DNA of 64,000 bases from Motilibacter peucedani (GTDB taxonomy: Bacteria; Actinomycetota; Actinomycetes; Motilibacterales; Motilibacteraceae): contig NZ_RBWV01000013.1 of assembly GCF_003634695.1 (NCBI RefSeq), positions 62,001-126,000 on the forward strand, in the 5' to 3' direction. The notes beneath the pieces are model-generated. The model searched no databases. It was not told where the DNA came from and saw nothing but the letters and a program-made list of their open reading frames with translations. This document shows positions 58,826 to 64,000 of the stretch, one piece after another. A program made the translations under genes and the position numbers. Each line of letters starts with the position of its first letter. Position 1 is the first letter of the stretch.

Positions 58826-58864
58826 CGGGCTGTGGACGACGGCGGCAGACGCCGCGCCAGCCGT

Positions 58865-58870
58865 TAGCGT
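58865..58870 (+). promoter_or_regulatory. -10 element of the serine hydrolase gene
   Basis: TAGCGT ends 7 nt before the ATG at 58878, again with no ribosome-binding site. Confidence 0.45.
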
Positions 58871-58877
58871 GGGTGGC

Positions 58878-60242
58878 ATGCGACCCGATCTCGAGGCCCG
58901 CCTGCTCGCCCGTGCTGCGCGCTCGCAGCGGCAGGGCCGGCTGCCCTCGCTCGCCGCCGGCGTCGTGCAGGCCGGCGAGCTGACCTGGGCCGCGGGCCGC
59001 GGCACCGTCGACGGCACGCGCGAGGGAGCGGTGCCCGACGCCGACACGCAGTACCGCATCGGCTCGATCACCAAGACCTTCGTCGCCGTGCTGGTGATGC
59101 GGCTGCGCGACGAGGGACTGCTCCGCCTCGACGACCCGGTCGGCCGGCACGCGCCGGGCACTCCGGTGGGCGACGTGACCGTCGGCCAGCTGCTGGCCCA
59201 CAGCGCCGGCCTGACCTCCGAGTCTCCCGGGCAGTGGTGGGAGCGCACGCCGGGCGCCGGCTTCGACGCGCTGGCGAGCTCGCTCGGGCAGGAGCACCGG
59301 GTCCACGACGCGGGCGTCCGCTTCCACTACTCCAACGTGGGCTTCGGCATCCTCGGCGCGGTCGTCGAGGCCCGGCGCGGCGCGCCCTGGGTCGACTGCG
59401 TGCGTCGCGAGGTCCTCGAGCCCCTGGGCATGACCCGCACCTCACCGATGCCCGAGCCGCCGGCCGCGACCGGGCTCGCCGTCCACCCGTGGGCCGACCT
59501 GGTGCTGCCCGAGCCGACACCTGATGCGGGCGCCATGGCACCCGCGGGGCAGCTGTGGTCGACGCTGCGCGACCTCGCCGCCTACTCGCGGGTGTTCCTG
59601 GGCCTCGCGCCGGAGGTGCTCGCGCCCGAGACGGTCGAGCAGATGGCCACCCCGGGCGTCGTCGACGCGCGGCCCAGCGGGTGGTCGGGCTACGGCCTGG
59701 GCCTCCAGGTGCACCGCACGGCGACCGGCGCGCTGCTCGTGGGGCACGGCGGGTCCATGCCGGGCTTCCTGGCCTCGTTCCTGGTCGAGCGCGAGCAGCA
59801 GACGGCCTCGCTGGTGGTGGCCAACTCGACGGTGGGGCTCGACGGCTCGATCGGGGCCGACCTGCTGGCCCTGGTCGCCGAGCACGAGCCCTACGTCGCC
59901 CCGGCGTGGCGGCCGGCGACCGAGGTCGCAGCAGCCGACCTCGAGATCGCGGGGCCGTGGTACTGGGGCGTCACGCCGCTCGCCGTGCGCCTGACCGGCC
60001 CCGACACGCTCGACCTCCTCACGCTGCAGGGCGTCGGCCGCGCCGCGCGCTTCCGCCGCAGGGGCGAGGAGTGGGTGGGGATCGACGGCTACTACGCGGG
60101 AGAGGCGCTGCGGGTCGTCCGCGGCGCCGACGGCTCGGTCACCTCGCTCGACATCGCGACGTTCGTGCTCACGCGCGCGCCCTACGACCCGCCCGAGCTC
60201 CAGCCCGGCGGCGTGGAGCCGCCGGGCTGGCGCACGGTCTAG
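58878..60242 (+). CDS. Beta-lactamase-fold serine hydrolase (class C-like esterase/peptidase)
   Basis: A 454-residue cytoplasmic serine hydrolase of the beta-lactamase/transpeptidase-like family. The three active-site motifs are present: SITK (residue about 60), YSN and HGG (VGHGGSMPG). There is no signal peptide, so an esterase or D-amino-acid peptidase role is more likely than antibiotic resistance. A C-terminal domain of about 120 residues follows, as in EstB-like enzymes. The ATG at 58878 is preferred over GTG 58869 because of the leaderless -10 spacing. Confidence 0.87.
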   Translation: MRPDLEARLLARAARSQRQGRLPSLAAGVVQAGELTWAAGRGTVDGTREGAVPDADTQYRIGSITKTFVAVLVMRLRDEGLLRLDDPVGRHAPGTPVGDVTVGQLLAHSAGLTSESPGQWWERTPGAGFDALASSLGQEHRVHDAGVRFHYSNVGFGILGAVVEARRGAPWVDCVRREVLEPLGMTRTSPMPEPPAATGLAVHPWADLVLPEPTPDAGAMAPAGQLWSTLRDLAAYSRVFLGLAPEVLAPETVEQMATPGVVDARPSGWSGYGLGLQVHRTATGALLVGHGGSMPGFLASFLVEREQQTASLVVANSTVGLDGSIGADLLALVAEHEPYVAPAWRPATEVAAADLEIAGPWYWGVTPLAVRLTGPDTLDLLTLQGVGRAARFRRRGEEWVGIDGYYAGEALRVVRGADGSVTSLDIATFVLTRAPYDPPELQPGGVEPPGWRTV

Positions 60243-60249
60243 GAGCCGG

Positions 60250-60522
60250 TCAGACGCCGGCGAGGCGCGACTGCACGTCGCGCAGGCTGGGGTTCGTCAT
60301 GGCGCTGCCGTCGGGGAACACCACGGTCGGCACGGTGCGGTTGCCGCCGTTGACCTTCTCGACCAGTGCCGCCGACGCGGGGTCCTGCTCGATGTCGACC
60401 TCGGAGTAGGCGACGCCGGCGCGGTCCATCGCGGACTTCAGCCGGCGGCAGTAGCCGCACCACGTCGTCGAGTACATGACGACCGCGTTGCTGCCCGTCG
60501 GACTGGTCGACTCGCTCGTCAT
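60250..60522 (-). CDS. mrx1: Mycoredoxin (glutaredoxin-like)
   Basis: A 90-residue thioredoxin-fold protein with the active-site CGYC (TTWCGYCRRLK) and the cis-Pro motif VPTVVF. Mycoredoxins reduce mycothiol mixed disulphides in Actinobacteria. It lies between a hydrolase gene and uvrD2, as in mycobacteria. The ATG at 60522 follows GAGGAGC. It is divergent from uvrD2 with about 130 nt between the starts. Confidence 0.92.
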   Translation of the reverse strand: MTSESTSPTGSNAVVMYSTTWCGYCRRLKSAMDRAGVAYSEVDIEQDPASAALVEKVNGGNRTVPTVVFPDGSAMTNPSLRDVQSRLAGV

Positions 60523-60641
60523 CGCTGCTCCTCGCGTCGGCGTGCGGCCGCGTCCCGGCCGCCCTGTGCACAACCGCGTGCACCCTGCGAATGCTTCCCC
60601 AGGCCGGGCACCGCATGCTCCCGCGGGGTGCGCGCGCCTGA

Positions 60642-60647
60642 GACGAT
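60642..60647 (+). promoter_or_regulatory. Possible -10 element of uvrD2
   Basis: GACGAT ends 6 nt before the GTG at 60654. The first base departs from TAnnnT, so support is weaker than for the other genes. Confidence 0.3.
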
Positions 60648-60653
60648 GGGGCC

Positions 60654-62717
60654 GTGCGACCGACACCTGACGAGATCCTCGAGGGCCTCGACCCCGAGCA
60701 GCGCCAGGTGGCGCTGGCCCTCACCGGTCCGGTCGTCGTGCTGGCCGGGGCGGGCACGGGCAAGACCCGCGCGATCACCTCGCGCATCGCCTACGGCGTC
60801 GCGTCGGGCGTCTACGTGCCGCAGTCGGTGCTGGCCGTGACCTTCACCGCGCGGGCAGCGGGGGAGATGCGCAGCCGGCTGCGCGGGCTGGGCGCCGAGG
60901 GCGTGCAGGCGCGCACGTTCCACAGCGCCGCCCTGCGCCAGCTGCAGTACTTCTGGCCGCGCGCCGTCGGGGGCGAGCTGCCGACCATCGCGGCGCACAA
61001 GGCGCCGCTCGTGGCGGAGGCGGCCTCCCGCCTGCGCTTCCCCACCGACCGCAGCGCGGTGCGCGACCTCTCGGCCGAGGTCGAGTGGGCCAAGGTCTCG
61101 CAGGTCAGTGCCGAGGACTACCCGGCCGCCGCCGCGCGGGCCGGACGGGTGCCGCCGGCCGGGCTCGACGCCGCGAGCACCGCCCGGCTGCTCTCCACCT
61201 ACGACGAGGCGAAGCGGGCCCGGGGGTTGATCGACTTCGAGGACGTCCTCGTGCTCATGGTCGGCCTGCTCGCCGACGACCGCACGGTCGCCGACGCAGT
61301 CCGCAGGCAGTACTCCCGCTTCGTCGTCGACGAGTACCAGGACGTCAACCCGCTCCAGCAGAGCCTGCTCGACCTCTGGCTCGGCGGGCGCGACGAGGTG
61401 TGCGTCGTGGGGGACCCCAGCCAGACGATCTACTCGTTCACCGGGGCCAGCCCTGAGCACCTCATGGGCTTCCGCCGCCGCCACCCGCACGCCACCGAGG
61501 TACGCCTGGTGCGCGACTACCGCTCGACGCCGCAGGTCGTCGCGGCGGCCAACGCGGTGCTCTCGCGCGCCACCGGACCGAAGGACCAGCGGCTCCAGCT
61601 CGTCGCCCAGCGCCCGGCCGGGCCGGAGGTGCGCTACCTCGAGCACGCCGACGAGGCGGCCGAGGCCGACGCCGTCGCCCGGGAAGCCGCGCGGCTGGTG
61701 GCGTCGGGGCTGCGTGCCAGCGAGATCGCCGTGCTGTTCCGCACCAACGCGCAGAGCGAGGCCTACGAGTCCGCGCTCGCCGAGGCCTCGGTGCCCTACG
61801 TCCTGCGCGGCGGGGAGCGGTTCTTCGAGCGGCGCGAGGTGCGCGAGGCGCACCTGCTGCTGCGCGGCGCGGCACGCTCCGGCTCGGGCGCAGACCCTGC
61901 GGGAGAGGCCGCCCGGGCCGTGCTGTCGAGCACCGGCTGGTCGAGCGAGGCGCCCCGCGGGGCGGGCGCGGTGCGCGAGCGGTGGGAGTCGCTGTCCGCC
62001 ATCGTGCGGCTCGCCGACGAGCTCCCGGGGGGAGCGACCCTCGACGCCCTCGTCGTCGAGCTCGACGAGCGCGCGTCGGCCCAGCACGCGCCGACCGTCG
62101 AGGGCGTCACTCTCGCCTCGCTCCACGCCGCCAAGGGCCTCGAGTGGGACGCCGTCTTCGTCGTCGGACTGGTCGAGGGGCTGCTGCCCATCAGCTTCGC
62201 CGACACCCCCGAGGCGGTCGAGGAGGAGCGCCGGCTGCTCTACGTCGGGCTGACCCGTGCCCGGGAGCACCTCGTGCTCTCGTGGTCGCGGGCGCGGGGG
62301 CGGCGCCCGTCGCGCTTCCTCGACGGCCTGCGCCCGGAGACCCGCTCGGCCTCCACCGGCGCCGGCGGCAGCGGCAGCGGGCGCCGGGCCCTCGCGACCA
62401 CGTGCTCGAGCTGCGGGCGCCCGCTCGGCTCGCCGGCCGAGCGCAAGACCGGGCGCTGCGACGACTGCCCGCCCGCCTACGACGAGGCCGTCTTCGAGCG
62501 GCTGCGCGCCTGGCGCGCGGCGCAGGCCAAGGAGCAGTCGCTGCCCGCCTACGTCGTCTTCACGGACGCCACCCTGGCCCAGATCGCCGAGGCGCTGCCG
62601 GCCGACGAGCGCGCGATGTCGCGAGTTTCCGGTGTGGGCGCAACAAAACTGGCGAAGTACGGCGCTGACGTGCTCGCCATCGTGCGCGGCGCCGAGCCCA
62701 GCGAGATCTCCCGCTAA
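60654..62717 (+). CDS. uvrD2: DNA helicase UvrD2
   Basis: A 687-residue SF1 helicase. Motifs are AGAGTGKTRAI, VDEYQDVNPLQQ, GDPSQTIYSFTGA, SLHAAKGLEWD and LLYVGLTRAREHL. The actinobacterial UvrD2 extension is present: a tetracysteine zinc module (TTCSSCGRP ... RCDDCPP) near residue 585 and a C-terminal HRDC domain (YVVFTDATLAQIAEALPADE). Mycobacterial UvrD2 is essential. The gene directly precedes the whiB7 promoter. The GTG start has no clear ribosome-binding site. Confidence 0.93.
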   Translation: MRPTPDEILEGLDPEQRQVALALTGPVVVLAGAGTGKTRAITSRIAYGVASGVYVPQSVLAVTFTARAAGEMRSRLRGLGAEGVQARTFHSAALRQLQYFWPRAVGGELPTIAAHKAPLVAEAASRLRFPTDRSAVRDLSAEVEWAKVSQVSAEDYPAAAARAGRVPPAGLDAASTARLLSTYDEAKRARGLIDFEDVLVLMVGLLADDRTVADAVRRQYSRFVVDEYQDVNPLQQSLLDLWLGGRDEVCVVGDPSQTIYSFTGASPEHLMGFRRRHPHATEVRLVRDYRSTPQVVAAANAVLSRATGPKDQRLQLVAQRPAGPEVRYLEHADEAAEADAVAREAARLVASGLRASEIAVLFRTNAQSEAYESALAEASVPYVLRGGERFFERREVREAHLLLRGAARSGSGADPAGEAARAVLSSTGWSSEAPRGAGAVRERWESLSAIVRLADELPGGATLDALVVELDERASAQHAPTVEGVTLASLHAAKGLEWDAVFVVGLVEGLLPISFADTPEAVEEERRLLYVGLTRAREHLVLSWSRARGRRPSRFLDGLRPETRSASTGAGGSGSGRRALATTCSSCGRPLGSPAERKTGRCDDCPPAYDEAVFERLRAWRAAQAKEQSLPAYVVFTDATLAQIAEALPADERAMSRVSGVGATKLAKYGADVLAIVRGAEPSEISR

Positions 62718-62753
62718 ATAGGGTTGCCCGCGTCACACCCGCGGCGCTACCGT
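62715..62753 (+). promoter_or_regulatory. whiB7 promoter with AT-rich WhiB7 box
   Basis: TAAATA (62715-62720) lies three bases upstream of a -35 TTGCCC (62724-62729), followed after 18 bp by TACCGT (62748-62753). WhiB7 is known to bind AT-rich DNA just upstream of the -35 box together with SigA, so this fits autoactivation. The TAA of uvrD2 is part of the AT-rich run. Confidence 0.7.
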
Positions 62754-62812
62754 CTTCTCACGCGCCGGGGAGCATCCCCGGACGCCCCGGAGCGGGAAGG
62801 CAGGTGGATCCA

Positions 62813-63073
62813 GTGCTGACGATGCTGACGACGTCGATCTCGCAGACGCGCACGCTCGTGGTCCACGGTGCCGCGCCCGTGCACGTAGCGGCCCCGGTGC
62901 AGGTCCCTGCCGCCGCGGTCGCGAACCTCTGCATGCCCGTGGCTGCCGGCGCAGCTGCGCGCGTCGCCACCGGTCCCTTCGCGGGCACCGATGCGGCCGC
63001 AGTAGCCACGTCGAAGCAGCGCTGGGTCTCCCCCCGAGTGCTGGGTCCCACGCCCTGGAAACCTCCGGCTTGA
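62813..63073 (+). CDS. whiB7 leader uORF
   Basis: An 86-codon reading frame in the 5' leader of whiB7, beginning GTG-CTG-ACG after AGGTGG. It is rich in Ala, Val and Pro (APVHVAAPVQVPAAAVANL) and ends 19 nt before an intrinsic terminator. A second in-frame GTG at 62804 is possible. In mycobacteria and Streptomyces the whiB7/wblC leader holds a uORF whose disturbed translation allows read-through into whiB7, so this one probably senses ribosome stalling. The peptide itself is unlikely to matter. Confidence 0.55.
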   Translation: MLTMLTTSISQTRTLVVHGAAPVHVAAPVQVPAAAVANLCMPVAAGAAARVATGPFAGTDAAAVATSKQRWVSPRVLGPTPWKPPA

Positions 63074-63092
63074 CCACCGGACGGCGCCTCCA

Positions 63093-63134
63093 GGGCCGCG
63101 GAACCCCTCACCGGGATCCGCGGCCCTTTTGTTT
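63093..63134 (+). terminator. Intrinsic terminator/attenuator in the whiB7 leader
   Basis: A perfect 10-bp stem, GGGCCGCGGA (63093-63102) with TCCGCGGCCC (63117-63126), has a 14-nt loop and is followed by TTTTGTTT. It stands 100 nt before whiB7 and after the uORF, so it should stop most transcripts until translation is inhibited. A small hairpin GGTGGA/TCCACC follows at 63159-63177. Confidence 0.85.
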
Positions 63135-63233
63135 GCTCGCAAGGGCAGCACCTGCCGAGGTGGATCTCCTCTCCACCGCTGAGAAGTCCACCGACGCACC
63201 GTCAACAGTCCAAGACCCGAGGTAGGAGGCACC

Positions 63234-63512
63234 GTGCAACTGCTGGAGCTATCGATGTCGATAGGGGTTGTCGACGACAACATCCCCTGTCGCGCCGACG
63301 ACCCGGAGCTGTTCTTCGCCGAGTCGCCCCAGGACGTCGAGCAGGCCAAGGCCCTGTGCCGCACCTGCCCGCTGCGTGACGAGTGCCTCGAAGGGGCGCT
63401 CGAGCGTCAGGAGCCGTGGGGCGTCTGGGGCGGCGAGCTGTTCGTCCAGGGCGTGATCGTGGCGCGCAAGCGTCCGCGGGGACGTCCGCGCAAGACCGAG
63501 GTGGCCGCCTGA
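63234..63512 (+). CDS. whiB7: Transcriptional regulator WhiB7
   Basis: A 92-residue Fe-S regulator of intrinsic resistance to ribosome-targeting antibiotics. The cluster ligands are Cys19, Cys42, Cys45 and Cys51 (CRTCPLRDEC). The WhiB turn is EPWGVWGGEL, and the C-terminal AT-hook RPRGRPRK is specific to WhiB7. The GTG at 63234 follows a strong TAGGAGGC; an ATG at 63255 would still keep all Cys. It acts with SigA. It sits behind uvrD2 with a 516-nt leader that holds promoter, uORF and attenuator. Confidence 0.95.
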   Translation: MQLLELSMSIGVVDDNIPCRADDPELFFAESPQDVEQAKALCRTCPLRDECLEGALERQEPWGVWGGELFVQGVIVARKRPRGRPRKTEVAA

Positions 63513-63787
63513 TGCTCAGCTGCCTCACCGCGCTCACGGCCAGCGCGCCCACCACGCTGGACCACTCGGGCCGCCCGGTCATGCCACTGCACACCACTGT
63601 GGCCCGGTCGCCCGCACCCACCATCCGCACCACGATCCGGAGCACCGAGATGTTGCTGCTCAACGAAGCACTCGCACGCGCAGAGCATGCGCGGCGCCTC
63701 GACGAGGCGCAGGCCGGCCGCACCCGCCGCCGGCTGCTCGCCGAGGCTCGCACCTACCGCCTCCAGCGGCGCACGCCCGCCGGCTGA
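63512..63787 (+). CDS. Small basic protein coupled to whiB7
   Basis: A 91-residue product whose ATG overlaps the whiB7 stop (TGATG). The second half (from Met47) is a helical Ala/Arg/Glu-rich segment (MLLLNEALARAEHARRLDEA, then RTRRRLLAEARTYRLQRR). A shorter protein starting at 63650 is an alternative, since the first 46 residues are Thr/Ser/Pro-rich and featureless. No family is recognised. Expression would follow whiB7 and thus antibiotic stress. Confidence 0.5.
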   Translation: MLSCLTALTASAPTTLDHSGRPVMPLHTTVARSPAPTIRTTIRSTEMLLLNEALARAEHARRLDEAQAGRTRRRLLAEARTYRLQRRTPAG

Positions 63788-63855
63788 GGCAAGCACGGTC
63801 GTACCGCTCGGCGTCGTCACCTGCGCCGGGCGGTACGGCGCCTGCCCCGGGTTCG

Positions 63856-63960
63856 TCAGTGACGGGCCCGCTTCGCCTTGCGCGCACCCATGACGGCAAC
63901 GGCTGCCGTGCCGAGGCACATCAGCAGCAGCACGAGCCCCACCGCGAGCAGGAACTCCAT
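63856..63960 (-). CDS. 34-residue single-span membrane protein
   Basis: A very short reading frame encoding one membrane helix (EFLLAVGLVLLLMCLGTAAV) followed by a basic tail (MGARKAKRARH). The positive charges after the helix follow the positive-inside rule for an N-out protein. The ribosome-binding site is weak (GTGGGTGTC). Similar tiny membrane proteins are common in Actinobacteria, but I know no name for this one. Confidence 0.5.
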   Translation of the reverse strand: MEFLLAVGLVLLLMCLGTAAVAVMGARKAKRARH

Positions 63961-64000
63961 GACACCCACGATCCGCACACCCCTACGTTCTCGATCACTG

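Overview
The window is chromosomal DNA from a very GC-rich actinobacterium. Third codon positions are almost always G or C and GTG starts are common. It carries Actinobacteria-specific genes: whiB7, mycoredoxin, moeZ, adnA/adnB, uvrD2 with zinc and HRDC domains, DUF3117, DUF3107, and sigE with its zinc-binding anti-sigma factor. Two blocks have the gene order of Mycobacterium tuberculosis: tag, DUF3117, O-methyltransferase, sigE, rseA, htrA, tatB, mrp, DUF1003, MgtE-N/CBS (Rv1210-Rv1232c-like), and DEAD helicase, ferritin-like, DUF3107, moeZ, ATL, adnA, adnB, nudC, mycoredoxin, uvrD2, whiB7 (Rv3211-Rv3197A-like). The orphan PilB/GspE ATPase, c-di-GMP protein and general gene content suggest a free-living member of the Frankiales/Kineosporiales/Motilibacterales neighbourhood, but the order cannot be fixed from the sequence alone.

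Layout. 0-8.6 kb: base-excision repair, aminopeptidase, envelope-stress module (sigE, anti-sigma, HtrA), TatB, Mrp Fe-S carrier, MarR regulator. 8.6-12.05 kb: orphan type II secretion/type IV pilus ATPase, then an AbiEi-winged-helix/DUF559-nuclease gene bracketed by copies of a 64-nt nested palindrome. This is the most unusual structure in the window. 12.05-15.2 kb: thiamine-precursor ECF transporter (YkoEDC type) under a TPP riboswitch. 15.2-22.5 kb: PAS-GGDEF-EAL protein, DUF1003, MgtE-N/CBS, MOSC protein, azoreductase with divergent MarR and a palindromic operator, LLM flavin oxidoreductase. 22.6-30.7 kb: a tight nine-gene carbohydrate locus (Tat-lipoprotein binding protein, two permeases, 2-hydroxyacid dehydrogenase, DeoR regulator, unknown small protein, deacetylase-fold protein with altered active site, GH4 glycosidase, Rossmann protein) without its own ABC ATPase. 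30.7-43.1 kb: housekeeping and conserved unknown genes, ending in a DEAD-box helicase whose only sensible start is CTG. 43.2-64 kb: the repair and redox block, with the AdnAB helicase-nuclease, an orphan histidine kinase/DUF4097/EEP operon, M20 peptidase, NudC, UvrD2, and whiB7 behind a leader with a uORF and an intrinsic terminator.

Regulation. A TAnnnT -10 hexamer sits 6-7 nt before the start codon of at least eleven genes that mostly lack a Shine-Dalgarno sequence, which points to widespread leaderless transcription. Other visible controls are the TPP riboswitch with a Shine-Dalgarno-sequestering hairpin, the 7-bp inverted repeat over the azoR promoter, an inverted repeat at the sugar-locus promoter, and the whiB7 AT-rich box plus attenuator. 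Tight overlaps (ATGA, GTGA, TGATG) indicate translational coupling in most operons.

No tRNA, rRNA, CRISPR array, insertion sequence or prophage was recognised.
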